Shown here one piece after another: positions 1 to 7,828 of a stretch of DNA of 64,000 nucleotides. The stretch lies in the NCBI RefSeq assembly GCF_002159645.1, contig NZ_NFJB01000015.1, positions 30,317 to 94,316 on the forward strand, read 5' to 3'. Made by a program: the position numbers and the translations under genes. Within the stretch, counting starts at the first letter, position 1; each line of letters begins with the position of its first letter. The notes under the pieces were generated by a model. That model was not told the DNA's origin. It did no database searches and worked only from the letters and a program-made list of their open reading frames with translations. Origin of the DNA: Parabacteroides sp. An277 (GTDB lineage Bacteria; Bacteroidota; Bacteroidia; Bacteroidales; Tannerellaceae).

Positions 1-1015
1 TTTCCCACTGATTTTCGCCTACGCCGCCCGTCCATACCAAGATATCACAACCGCCCATAGCTGCCGCATAGGCACCAATATATTTCTTAATACGGTAATT
101 GTAGACGTCGAGTGTCATAATCGCCCGCTCATCGCCTTTGGCCACAGCCGCCTCCAAGTCGCGCATATCCGACGAACCACCTACGAGGCCAGCCACACCG
201 CTTTTCTTATTGAACAACACCGACAGCCCATGTGCATCCAGATGTTCTTTTTCCATGATGAAAGGAATGGCACCCGGGTCCACATCACCGCAACGCGTAC
301 CCATCAACAGGCCTTCCGTCGGAGTCAACCCCATCGACGTATCCACGCATTTACCATTCATGACAGCCGCAATCGACCCTCCATTACCTACATGTGCCGT
401 GATAATTTTCTGTTCTTCGTAATTGACACCTAAAATCTCGCATGCCCGTTTCGAAACATACCGATGGCTCGTTCCGTGGAAACCATAACGACGGATACCA
501 TATTTCTGATATAACTCGTAAGGCAAACCATACATATACGCCTTAGCCGGCATCGTCTGATGGAAAGCCGTATCGAAGACACCTACCTGTGGGATGCCTG
601 GAATCAAAGCCTCCATGGCCGCAATACCCTTCAAGTTCGCCGGATTGTGTAACGGAGCCAATTCAGAACATTCTACGACTTGCTCTAACACTTCCTTCGT
701 CAGCAGCACACTGGAAGCAAACTTCTCGCCGCCATGTACGACCCGATGCCCTACAGCATCAATTTCTTTATAATCTTTGATGCAGCCATACGTATCATCC
801 GTCAAGACGCTCAAGATAAACTGAATGCCTGCTTGATGTTCAGGGATATCCTTTTCCAAGATAACCTTTTTCCCGTCCTTATCCGTCAACTTCAGAAACG
901 CATCGGGCAAACCGATCTTTTCGATACCGCCTTGCGCCATCACGCGACCCGACGTCATATCGAACAACTTGTACTTGATAGAACTACTACCACAATTTAA
1001 AACTAAGATTTTCAT
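1..1015 (-). CDS. ackA: Acetate kinase, 3' end outside window
   Basis: Acetate kinase converts acetyl phosphate and ADP to acetate and ATP, the substrate-level phosphorylation step of acetate fermentation in the cytoplasm. The start ATG is at 1015 and the reading frame runs off the left edge, so 338 codons of a family of about 400 are visible. The N terminus MKILVLNCGSSSIKYKLFD is the family phosphate-binding signature; GHRVVHGG, a FHGTSHRYV block and the MGTRCGDVDPG substrate loop follow in the expected order, and the visible part ends at the WTGGVGEN region. It lies 20 bp after pta on the same strand, so the two are almost certainly one operon. The missing C terminus is a window effect, not a truncation. 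Confidence 0.97.
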   Translation of the reverse strand, partial: MKILVLNCGSSSIKYKLFDMTSGRVMAQGGIEKIGLPDAFLKLTDKDGKKVILEKDIPEHQAGIQFILSVLTDDTYGCIKDYKEIDAVGHRVVHGGEKFASSVLLTKEVLEQVVECSELAPLHNPANLKGIAAMEALIPGIPQVGVFDTAFHQTMPAKAYMYGLPYELYQKYGIRRYGFHGTSHRYVSKRACEILGVNYEEQKIITAHVGNGGSIAAVMNGKCVDTSMGLTPTEGLLMGTRCGDVDPGAIPFIMEKEHLDAHGLSVLFNKKSGVAGLVGGSSDMRDLEAAVAKGDERAIMTLDVYNYRIKKYIGAYAAAMGGCDILVWTGGVGENQWE

Positions 1016-1035
1016 ATCACACTGTGTTTTTGTAA

Positions 1036-2052
1036 TTATTTACGATGTGCTTTTAAAGCGATAGACTGGTTACATGCGATAGCGACCATCTTGTACACAT
1101 CGTCTACCGAGCAACCACGAGAGAGGTCGTTAACCGGAGCGGCCATACCCTGCAAAATCGGGCCAATAGCCTCAGCTCCACCCAAACGCTGTACTAATTT
1201 ATAAGCAATATTTCCTACTTCCAACGTAGGGAATACCAACACATTTGCCTTACCTGCGATTTCACTTCCCGGAGCCTTCTGAGCGCCTACTTTCTCAACC
1301 AAAGCTGCATCAGCCTGCAATTCACCATCTATCTTCAAATCCGGTTCCATTTCTTTAGCCAACCGAGTAGCTTCTACTACTTTATCAACCATTTCGTGAG
1401 AAGCACTACCCTTTGTCGAAAAGCTCAACATAGCCACACGCGGTTCGATATCAGCAATCGTACGAGCCGTTTCAGCAGTAGCTACAGCAATGCTAGCCAA
1501 CTCCTGTGCATTCGGATTAGGCATCACTGCACAATCAGCAAATACAAACAACCCATTCTCTCCATACTGTGGAGTCTGCGTAAACATCAAGAATGCACCT
1601 GATACGCAACTCATGCCCGGAGCCGTCTTAATAATCTGCAACGCCGGACGCAACACATTTCCTGTCGTATTCTGAGCACCAGCAATTTCTCCGTCTGCAT
1701 CTCCAGCTTTGATCATCAAGCAACCCAAATACAACGGATCTTCTACCAACACAGCCGCTTTTTCCGGTGTCATACCCTTCTTCTGGCGCAATTGAACCAA
1801 CAAATCGGCATATGCAGCTTTCTTTTCATGATTCTTCGGATCTACAATCTTGGCTTCAGCAATATGAGACAACCCCCATTCAGTAGCCAACTTACCGATT
1901 TCATCCGGATTACCAATCAACACGATATCTGCTACCCCATCAGCCAACAAACGGTCGGCTGCTTTCAATGTTCTTTCTTCAGTTCCCTCAGGAAGAACGA
2001 TGCGCTGTTTGTTTGCTTTCGCACGCGCAATAATTCCTTGCATTAAATCCAT
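1036..2052 (-). CDS. pta: Phosphate acetyltransferase (short form)
   Basis: Phosphate acetyltransferase interconverts acetyl-CoA and acetyl phosphate, feeding acetate kinase. The 338-residue protein is the short, single-domain form without the N-terminal regulatory region of enterobacterial Pta. It starts [23 protein letters not shown] and carries the family blocks [40 protein letters not shown] and ELQADAALV. It is the first gene of the pta-ackA operon: a TAATTTTG promoter element lies about 50 bp upstream and ackA follows after 20 bp. The order pta-ackA is standard for Bacteroidales. Confidence 0.97.
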   Translation of the reverse strand: MDLMQGIIARAKANKQRIVLPEGTEERTLKAADRLLADGVADIVLIGNPDEIGKLATEWGLSHIAEAKIVDPKNHEKKAAYADLLVQLRQKKGMTPEKAAVLVEDPLYLGCLMIKAGDADGEIAGAQNTTGNVLRPALQIIKTAPGMSCVSGAFLMFTQTPQYGENGLFVFADCAVMPNPNAQELASIAVATAETARTIADIEPRVAMLSFSTKGSASHEMVDKVVEATRLAKEMEPDLKIDGELQADAALVEKVGAQKAPGSEIAGKANVLVFPTLEVGNIAYKLVQRLGGAEAIGPILQGMAAPVNDLSRGCSVDDVYKMVAIACNQSIALKAHRK

Positions 2053-2102
2053 ATACGGAAGATTTTATTATAATTTAAATAATCATCTTTGTTTCTACGC
2101 TA

Positions 2103-2110
2103 CAAAATTA
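2103..2110 (-). promoter_or_regulatory. Promoter -7 element for pta-ackA
   Basis: TAATTTTG on the minus strand matches the Bacteroidetes -7 consensus TAnnTTTG, about 50 bp before the pta ATG. No clear -33 TTG at 19-21 bp. Confidence 0.5.
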
Positions 2111-2181
2111 GGCATAATGCCATATAGAGTTTGCAAAATAGAAGGATTAATTTGTCCGATTTGGCGACACTTTCAGAACAT

Positions 2182-2967
2182 TTAACAGTAATTCGTCACG
2201 GGACGTTCACCCGAGAGGATTTGCTGAAGCTCCTCGCCACTAATATTTACACTTATATTTCCATTATGGGCTACGGAAATCTTGCCTCTCTCTTCTGATA
2301 CAATGATGACCAATGCATCTGTTTCGAGCGACATGCCCAAACCCGAGCGATGCCGCAATCCCATTTCTTTCGGCAAACTGGCCGTCTGTGCTACCGGCAA
2401 GATACACCCAGCGGCACGGATGCGGTTCTTGGCAATAATCATGGCTCCATCGTGTAACGGACTATTCTTGAAAAAGATGTTTTCTATCAGACGGGCATTC
2501 ACGTCGGCATTAAACATTTCGCCTGTATGTTCATAAATAGACAAATCCACGTCTTGCTGGATGCAAATCAAAGCTCCTGTCTTTTTCTTTGCCATGCTCA
2601 TACAGGCCAAGACAATGGGAGCCACAAAACTGGATTCGTTCTCATCTCCTTGGTTTTTTCGGGCAAAGAGGCGCGTAAAGAATTGCCATCCCCGATGCGA
2701 ACCCATCGCCACCAAGAAACGCCGTATCTCATCTTGGAATAAAATTACTAATACAATGACACCAACATTGATGACTTTATCCAAGATAGCCCCCATCAGG
2801 CGCATCTCCAATATTTGCGATACCAAAATCCAAATCACAATGAAAGACACGACGCCACTGAAAATAGCCAGTGCGCCCGAGTTCTTCATCAGTTTGTAAA
2901 CTTGGTACAGGAAGAATGCCACCAATAAGACATCTATCAAATCCTTCACACCAAAGTGCATCCACAT
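2182..2967 (-). CDS. cdaA: Diadenylate cyclase CdaA (c-di-AMP synthase)
   Basis: This membrane-bound diadenylate cyclase makes cyclic di-AMP from two ATP; in other bacteria c-di-AMP governs potassium and osmotic balance and envelope integrity. The 261-residue protein has about three hydrophobic segments in residues 8-80 and then a DisA_N catalytic domain. The two catalytic motifs are visible: DGA in LHDGAMII and RHR in LRHRSGLGMS. Its ATG is 3 bp after the folP stop, so the two are translationally linked. An unusually strong Shine-Dalgarno-like GGAGGAG lies inside the folP stop region just before the ATG, uncommon in this phylum. The TrkA/TrkH potassium system at 27-30 kb is a plausible functional partner, but no link is shown here. 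Confidence 0.95.
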   Translation of the reverse strand: MWMHFGVKDLIDVLLVAFFLYQVYKLMKNSGALAIFSGVVSFIVIWILVSQILEMRLMGAILDKVINVGVIVLVILFQDEIRRFLVAMGSHRGWQFFTRLFARKNQGDENESSFVAPIVLACMSMAKKKTGALICIQQDVDLSIYEHTGEMFNADVNARLIENIFFKNSPLHDGAMIIAKNRIRAAGCILPVAQTASLPKEMGLRHRSGLGMSLETDALVIIVSEERGKISVAHNGNISVNISGEELQQILSGERPVTNYC

Positions 2968-2970
2968 AGT

Positions 2971-3822
2971 TTACTCCTCCTTCAATAACTGAGTGATTCG
3001 AACTGCCTCGACCGCTGCACGTACATCATGTACCCGCAAAATATCCGCCCCCTGCAAAAGTGAGAAGGCATTCAATACAGTTGTTCCATTCAAACTATTT
3101 TCTGGCGTTGTCTCCAACGTCTCGTAAACCATCTTTTTCCTGGAAACACCTACCAACAAAGGTGCCTCCAAAATCCGGAAATCAGACAGATGCCGCATTA
3201 ATTCGTAATTTTGTGCTACCGTCTTGCTAAAACCGAAACCCGGGTCGACAATCACATCATTTACGCCCAATTGATACAATTGATCCATTTTAGTGGCCAA
3301 CGATTGCAACACCTCCGCCGTTACATTTTCGTAAGTCGTCATGCTCTGCATCGTTTCGGGTGTGCCTCGCATGTGCATGATAATATAAGGTATGCGCAAA
3401 TCCGCAATCGTACGAAACATTTCGGGATCCATATCTCCGCCAGACACGTCATTAATGATGGATGCCCCATACTCCTCAACCGCCCAACGAGCAATATTGG
3501 CCCGGAACGTATCCACCGAGACAATCACCCCCGGATAATGATGCATCAATATCGACAATACTCCTTCCAAACGTTCCCGTTCCTCTTCTTCCGTAGGGAT
3601 ATACGCACCGGGACGCGTAGAGCATCCGCCAATGTCGACAATCCGTCCCCCTTCCAACAAAATGGTCTCAATCCTTTTATAAATCTCCGATTCCTCTTCT
3701 ACCCTGCTGGCTGCATAAAAAGAATCAGGCGTGACATTCAAGATTCCCATAATCCATGGCTCATCCAACGTGACAAGCTTTCCCTTGATATTGAGTGATT
3801 TTGCTTTCTTCATTTTCCGCAT
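2971..3822 (-). CDS. folP: Dihydropteroate synthase
   Basis: Dihydropteroate synthase joins 7,8-dihydropterin pyrophosphate and p-aminobenzoate to form dihydropteroate in folate synthesis and is the sulfonamide target. The 283 residues form one TIM barrel with the family landmarks in order: GILNVTPDSF, a pABA loop reading GGCSTRPGA, IINDVSGG, DPGFGFSKT and VGVSRKKM. The common GGESTRPGA loop has Cys in place of Glu here. Start chosen at 3822 (MRKMKKAKSLN); the next ATG, at 3813, would remove only the first three residues. The promoter lies directly upstream and cdaA follows after 3 bp. Confidence 0.96.
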   Translation of the reverse strand: MRKMKKAKSLNIKGKLVTLDEPWIMGILNVTPDSFYAASRVEEESEIYKRIETILLEGGRIVDIGGCSTRPGAYIPTEEEERERLEGVLSILMHHYPGVIVSVDTFRANIARWAVEEYGASIINDVSGGDMDPEMFRTIADLRIPYIIMHMRGTPETMQSMTTYENVTAEVLQSLATKMDQLYQLGVNDVIVDPGFGFSKTVAQNYELMRHLSDFRILEAPLLVGVSRKKMVYETLETTPENSLNGTTVLNAFSLLQGADILRVHDVRAAVEAVRITQLLKEE

Positions 3823-3838
3823 ATTGTTTTAACATGTG

Positions 3839-3869
3839 CAAATGTACAAAGAAGAAGCGTCCCAAACAA
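3839..3869 (-). promoter_or_regulatory. Promoter for folP-cdaA
   Basis: Minus strand: TTG, then 20 bp, then TACATTTG (3839-3846). This fits the Bacteroidetes sigma factor consensus (TTG at -33, TAnnTTTG at -7) and puts the start of transcription just before the folP ATG. Confidence 0.6.
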
Positions 3870-3986
3870 GGTATTAATTCCAGAAACATCACCGATAATT
3901 AGAAAAACTTATAACGGTAAATGAATTAGCTATCCGTTATCAAGATTACAGACAGGAAGTACACGTTTAGTACACTTGCTAAAAAG

Positions 3987-4024
3987 AAAAATCCCTGATA
4001 ATCAGTTGATTATCAGGGATTTTA
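3987..4024 (-). terminator. Intrinsic terminator after tRNA-Leu
   Basis: A perfect 18 bp inverted repeat (AAAATCCCTGATAATCA arm, 2 bp centre) flanked by A and T runs. On the minus strand it lies directly after the tRNA 3' end and ends in a run of T, so it is a strong terminator for the tRNA; its symmetry would also let it work on plus-strand transcripts. Confidence 0.8.
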
Positions 4025-4027
4025 AGT

Positions 4028-4110
4028 ACCCAGACCCGGGGTCGAACCGGGATGGAAGTGAATCCACTGGTGTTTGAGACCAGCGCGTCTACCGATTCCG
4101 CCATCTGGGC
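4028..4110 (-). tRNA. tRNA-Leu (anticodon CAA)
   Basis: Read on the minus strand, the 83 nt fold as a class II tRNA. The acceptor stem GCCCAGA pairs with TCTGGGT (the first pair is G-U), with A as discriminator base. The D arm is followed by an anticodon stem CTGGT/ACCAG with loop CTCAAAC, so the anticodon is CAA, reading UUG leucine. A long variable arm (TGGA/TCCA) and a T arm CCGG-TTCGACC-CCGG complete it. CCA is not encoded. It is a single-gene unit with its own promoter and a strong terminator. Confidence 0.95.
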
Positions 4111-4136
4111 ATTTGCTTTATTTCTCAAATGCGATG

Positions 4137-4166
4137 CAAAGGTAAGGCTTTTTTTTGAACTGGCAA
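4137..4166 (-). promoter_or_regulatory. Promoter for tRNA-Leu
   Basis: Minus strand: TTG (4164-4166), exactly 19 bp, then TACCTTTG (4137-4144). This is a textbook Bacteroidetes promoter about 27 bp before the tRNA 5' end. Confidence 0.75.
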
Positions 4167-4259
4167 GCGTTTCGGCTATTTTTTTGCAAAAAAATTTTCG
4201 TTTGTGCTTTTTCTGTGATTATTTACGTACTTTCGAATGGTTATAAGAGATTATTTCGT

Positions 4260-4267
4260 TAGCTTTG
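4260..4267 (+). promoter_or_regulatory. Promoter -7 element for manC
   Basis: TAGCTTTG matches TAnnTTTG, 35 bp before the manC ATG. The upstream -33 region has no clean TTG. Confidence 0.5.
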
Positions 4268-4302
4268 CGCTGTGTATAAATCTTTAATTTGTCAATAGAA
4301 TT

Positions 4303-5382
4303 ATGACCGATAATTATTGCGTTATTATGGGAGGTGGTATCGGGAGTCGATTCTGGCCGTTCAGCCGCGAATCCTACCCGAAACAGTTCTTGGATTTCTT
4401 TGGGACGGGACGTTCTTTGTTGCAAATGACGTATGACCGTTTTGCAAAGATTATCCCGGAAGAAAATATATATATTGTAACCAACGAGGCGTATTTTGAA
4501 CTTATCCGCCAGCAATTGCCCCAGATGAAGGCCAGCCAAATTTTATTGGAACCGGCACGGCGCAACACGGCTCCCTGCATTGCCTACGCGGCATACCATA
4601 TCCAAGCGAGAAACCCGAAAGCGAACATCGTAGTGGCTCCGTCCGACCATCTCATCCTTAAAGAAGACCTCTTCCTCGAGGATGTGCAGATGGGATTAGA
4701 TTTTGTCAAGACGCACGACGCGCTCCTCACGATGGGCATCCGTCCCAGCCGTCCGGAAACAGGCTATGGCTATATCCAGAGTTGCGAAATCGCGACGGAA
4801 GGATTCACCAAAGTCAAGACGTTCACCGAGAAACCGGATTTGGAGCTTGCTAAAATTTTCTACGAAAGCGGCGAATTCTTCTGGAATTCCGGTATCTTCC
4901 TCTGGAATGTGAAGACGATTCTCGACGCGTTCCACAAGTACCTGCCGGAAATCACAGCCCGTTTCGACTTGGGCGGCCCCGTCTTCAATACGCCTGAGGA
5001 GCATCCTTTCATTCACCAGAATTTCCCCTACTGCCCGAATATCTCCATCGATTACGGCGTGATGGAAAAAGCGGAGAATGTCTACATGCTGTGCGTGAAC
5101 TTTGGCTGGGCCGATTTGGGCACCTGGGGCGCGCTCTACGACATCGCCGACAAAGACGAACACCAGAACGCACCGCTCAAGACGCGCACCCTCATGTATG
5201 AAAGCAGCGGGAACATCATCGCGCTGGGCGACGAAGGGCGGCTCGCCGTCATCCAGGGCTTGCACGATTACATCATCGCCGAGTCGGGCAACGTCCTCCT
5301 CATCTGCAAGCGCGAAGACGAGCAGCGCATCAAGCAGTTCGTGGCCGACGCGCAGATGAAATACGACAAGGAATTCAATTAA
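4303..5382 (+). CDS. manC: Mannose-1-phosphate guanylyltransferase
   Basis: Makes GDP-mannose from GTP and mannose 1-phosphate, the activated sugar for capsule, O-glycan and, through GDP-fucose, surface fucosylation. The 359-residue protein is the single-domain nucleotidyltransferase without the C-terminal isomerase half of longer ManC. Visible landmarks are the nucleotide-binding N terminus IMGGGIGSRFWPFSR, the VAPSDH metal-site segment, a GYGYI segment, the FTEKPD motif and WNSGIFLW. It is a single-gene unit: its own TAGCTTTG promoter element lies upstream and a GC-rich hairpin lies downstream. The last third of the gene is clearly richer in G+C than the first. Confidence 0.95.
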   Translation: MTDNYCVIMGGGIGSRFWPFSRESYPKQFLDFFGTGRSLLQMTYDRFAKIIPEENIYIVTNEAYFELIRQQLPQMKASQILLEPARRNTAPCIAYAAYHIQARNPKANIVVAPSDHLILKEDLFLEDVQMGLDFVKTHDALLTMGIRPSRPETGYGYIQSCEIATEGFTKVKTFTEKPDLELAKIFYESGEFFWNSGIFLWNVKTILDAFHKYLPEITARFDLGGPVFNTPEEHPFIHQNFPYCPNISIDYGVMEKAENVYMLCVNFGWADLGTWGALYDIADKDEHQNAPLKTRTLMYESSGNIIALGDEGRLAVIQGLHDYIIAESGNVLLICKREDEQRIKQFVADAQMKYDKEFN

Positions 5383-5398
5383 GGGCTTGAATACCGAA

Positions 5399-5440
5399 TT
5401 TTAAATACGGCGGCGCGGGGCTTTTCTTTAGCTCCGCGCC
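5399..5440 (+). terminator. Terminator-like hairpin after manC
   Basis: GGCGCGGGGC and GCTCCGCGCC form a stem with a T-rich loop, followed by a T-rich stretch. The left arm begins inside a 20 bp sequence (TTTTAAATACGGCGGCGCGG, 5399-5418) that recurs exactly after murF-alr at 36760-36779, in the same position relative to its gene. Confidence 0.6.
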
Positions 5441-5567
5441 TTTGTTTATTACCTTGTTTTTAAGATGGCACTGCTACCGCTATACGCATTTCGGGCATTT
5501 TGTTATACGCAACGGCATTATCACATAAATGTCACACAAATGAAATATTTCCTTGTTTCAGATTATC

Positions 5568-5575
5568 TACTTTTG
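5568..5575 (+). promoter_or_regulatory. Promoter -7 element for the C10 peptidase
   Basis: TACTTTTG fits TAnnTTTG, about 45 bp before the peptidase ATG. Confidence 0.5.
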
Positions 5576-5620
5576 CAAAGTAAAAGAGAATCTTAATTTT
5601 TAATTAAAAAATAAAGAGCC

Positions 5621-6829
5621 ATGAAGTATTATTTTTTATTAGCGGCTTCATTAAGCCTTACAACTTTAATCAGTTGTACAGGTGAAGAGAATGGGTTGAT
5701 TTCGCAAGGAGCGGATATGCCTAAAAGTAATTTGGAATTAACGGTTGATTTGATGAAATCATTTGCAGAAACACATCAAGGAGATCAGTTAACAAAAGCT
5801 GGGAATTCGGAAATAGAAGTGATTAGCCATGAAGTAACCACTTACGCTTTCGATTTAAGCAAAGAATTAGGTGTTCAAACATTATCGACGAATGCTGTAA
5901 ATGTAGGAGACAGTGCGAAAGTAGATGTATATACCTTAGTAATTGAAAAGGACGGAAAACAAGGATATTGTATTGCCACTTCCGACGAGCGTATCAATCG
6001 TGTTTATGCTTATGTAGAAGAGGGACAGCTGTCCGATACTACTTATAATATAGGTTTAGCTGCTACATTATCATATCTTCCTGCCCAATGCAAGATGGAT
6101 TTGGTGGATTATTACAAATCACAAAGTGAACCCCAGACAAAAGCGGTGACTGAAAAACGATACATAGTACAACCTGTTTCCCGTTTTGCTTGGCATCAGA
6201 ATGCTCCCTATAATGCATTAACTCCAGAATGCTCTTCAAGAAGTGATGGACATTGTCCCGCTGGTTGTACTCCAATAGCTGTAGCACAAGCTTTAGCAAC
6301 TATCCAACCTACAGCATTATCTGGATTATATGATTTTTCAAGTTTTAGCGATTCTTATCCAATAATGGAGACACAACCGTTGAATACACCTCCTGAAGCA
6401 TGGTTCGTTATTCATATAGGTAGTTTACTTGGTACTGAATACGGTTGTACAGGGAGTGGTGCATGGTCAAGAGATATTCGTCCTTATTTAGACGATTGGA
6501 ACGTAAGATATTATTATGAACAAGATGAAAATGTAGATGAAAGTTTATTGTTGAATTGTTTGAATTATAAACGTCCTCATATTTCTTCAGGTTTCAGAAA
6601 AAGTCCTCGAGAAGGTCACACGTGGTTGTGGACGGGCATTGATTGTGTAATAGATGCATCCACTGTAGCTCCTAATATGAAAGTTATTCGTGTGAACAGT
6701 CTTTATTGTAATTGGGGATGGGGACCAAACTCTAATGGTTGGTTTGCAAGTTATGAGCAACCAGATCCAGATATGCAACCGTTCTTAGACGATAATGATC
6801 AACTTTATCTCTTATCAAGCGGCAGATAA
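5621..6829 (+). CDS. C10 family (streptopain-like) cysteine peptidase, lipoprotein
   Basis: A secreted papain-fold protease related to streptopain (SpeB) and the Bacteroides C10 proteases. The 402-residue precursor starts with a lipoprotein signal (lipobox LISC, Cys at about residue 19), then a Spi-type propeptide of about 170 residues, then the catalytic domain. The nucleophile Cys lies in CPAGCTPIAVAQ, the catalytic His in REGHTWLWTG, and the aromatic CNWGWG block near the C terminus matches the family's NWGWGG segment. There is no T9SS sorting domain, so export should be by Sec and lipidation. A small lipoprotein gene begins 1 bp after its stop, and the two are probably co-transcribed. Base composition is much more A+T rich than in manC, which hints at accessory origin. 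Confidence 0.9.
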   Translation: MKYYFLLAASLSLTTLISCTGEENGLISQGADMPKSNLELTVDLMKSFAETHQGDQLTKAGNSEIEVISHEVTTYAFDLSKELGVQTLSTNAVNVGDSAKVDVYTLVIEKDGKQGYCIATSDERINRVYAYVEEGQLSDTTYNIGLAATLSYLPAQCKMDLVDYYKSQSEPQTKAVTEKRYIVQPVSRFAWHQNAPYNALTPECSSRSDGHCPAGCTPIAVAQALATIQPTALSGLYDFSSFSDSYPIMETQPLNTPPEAWFVIHIGSLLGTEYGCTGSGAWSRDIRPYLDDWNVRYYYEQDENVDESLLLNCLNYKRPHISSGFRKSPREGHTWLWTGIDCVIDASTVAPNMKVIRVNSLYCNWGWGPNSNGWFASYEQPDPDMQPFLDDNDQLYLLSSGR

Positions 6830-6830
6830 C

Positions 6831-7262
6831 ATGAAAACAATGTACAAGAATCTGATTCATTTATTGCTCCTATTGCCCTTCTTCCTCATCAGTTGCGACG
6901 ACGAAGCGCCGGGGAAACTGATCCCGATCAATCTTTCGCCGGCAGCATCAACTGTCGGCGCGGAGGGCGGAATCGTTACGGTGCGGACGGATCGCCTGGA
7001 TTGGTGGCTGGAAGGCGTAACGGAGATTCACGACGGCGAGAAAATGCCTTATCGGAACAATGGTTACGAGGAAATCAATGGCATCAACACGCCTTATCCT
7101 GAAATGTCGGGTGATTGGTATACTATTCAGAAAAAAGAAGAATACTTGATTGTTTTTGATATAGAACCGAACACGACGGGAAAGGAACGCGTCGTGGAGG
7201 TACGCATCGCGGGCATTTCGTTAATCACGACGCCTATCCGGGTAACGCAAACGGCGGAATAA
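6831..7262 (+). CDS. Small lipoprotein with BACON-like domain
   Basis: A 143-residue lipoprotein. The start at 6831 (MKTMYKNLIHLLLLLPFF) directly follows the peptidase stop; a longer frame from 6795 would overlap that gene. The lipobox is FLISC. The mature part begins with a SPAASTVGAEGGIVTVRT stretch, which resembles the opening strands of BACON-type immunoglobulin-like domains. Function is not known. In Bacteroides, C10 proteases are often encoded beside small proteins that act as their inhibitors. This one sits in the right place for that role, but no inhibitor motif is recognised, so it remains inference. Confidence 0.75.
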   Translation: MKTMYKNLIHLLLLLPFFLISCDDEAPGKLIPINLSPAASTVGAEGGIVTVRTDRLDWWLEGVTEIHDGEKMPYRNNGYEEINGINTPYPEMSGDWYTIQKKEEYLIVFDIEPNTTGKERVVEVRIAGISLITTPIRVTQTAE

Positions 7263-7450
7263 AATTGTTTATTTTTCTACATGCGAGGCGGCAAATTTAT
7301 GAACAGATGGGCTGCCTCGCCTGTTTTTCTCCAATCTTATCTTCTTTTTGGAAAATGTAAAAAATCAAAATGATAGCAAAATGGTGATTTTGCTATCAAA
7401 ATTAACGGAGAAAACGCCAAAACAATCTTTATGTTGTTTCTCCAGTGGAG

Positions 7451-7760
7451 ACGTTTACAAAACGATGTTTTGAAGCTTTCGCAGGAAAGCGAAAGAAAAA
7501 AAGGAAGTTGGGAGACTTTCTCCCGGCGAGAAGCCTTCCAAACTACGTGGGGAGGCGTTCTCGGCAAGAGAAATGTTAAAAATGAAGTTTTTGGGCTTTC
7601 TTCCGGCGGAAAACTTTCCAAACTACGTTTGGGGGCTTTCTACATGCGTGAAAGAGGTAAAATAAAGTTTTAAAGCTTTCTCGATTCGAGCCTGTTTCCA
7701 AACGACGTTTAGGCGGATGCTCGGCATAAAAAATCCTAAAAACGTCGTTTTTAAACCGTC
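7451..7760. repeat. Degenerate 40 bp tandem array (about 7-8 units)
   Basis: The CTTTC anchor recurs at 7476, 7516, 7556 (CGTTC), 7596, 7636, 7676 and 7716 (ATGCT), exactly 40 bp apart. Every second unit carries TTCCAAACTACGT (7536, 7616, and 7696 as TTCCAAACGACGT), so there is an 80 bp higher-order unit. One unit contains GGGAGACTTTC, a core shared with the arrays at 18.3 and 45.5 kb. The array ends just before the promoter of the DUF6261-type gene. Confidence 0.8.
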
Positions 7761-7763
7761 GTA

Positions 7764-7795
7764 TTTGTCCGGCTGACTAAAAAACATTACCTTCA
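7764..7795 (+). promoter_or_regulatory. Promoter for DUF6261-type gene 1
   Basis: TTTG (7764-7767), 20 bp, then TACCTTCA (7788-7795), one base off TAnnTTTG. It is 33 bp before the ATG and just after the 40 bp array. Confidence 0.5.
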
Positions 7796-7828
7796 TGCCA
7801 TCGTTAATTTCTAAAAAATAAAAAGCTT

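Larger units (their letters stand above)
7263..7828. other. Long intergenic region with 40 bp tandem array
   Basis: These 566 bp contain no convincing gene. The first part is T/A-rich. From about 7451 to 7760 there is a degenerate tandem array (own entry), and a promoter for the downstream DUF6261-type gene follows. Confidence 0.7.

Noticed and set aside
7431..7673. Open frames across the 7.4 kb array (both strands)
   Set aside because: They come from the 40 bp period and lack start context, signal or family features.
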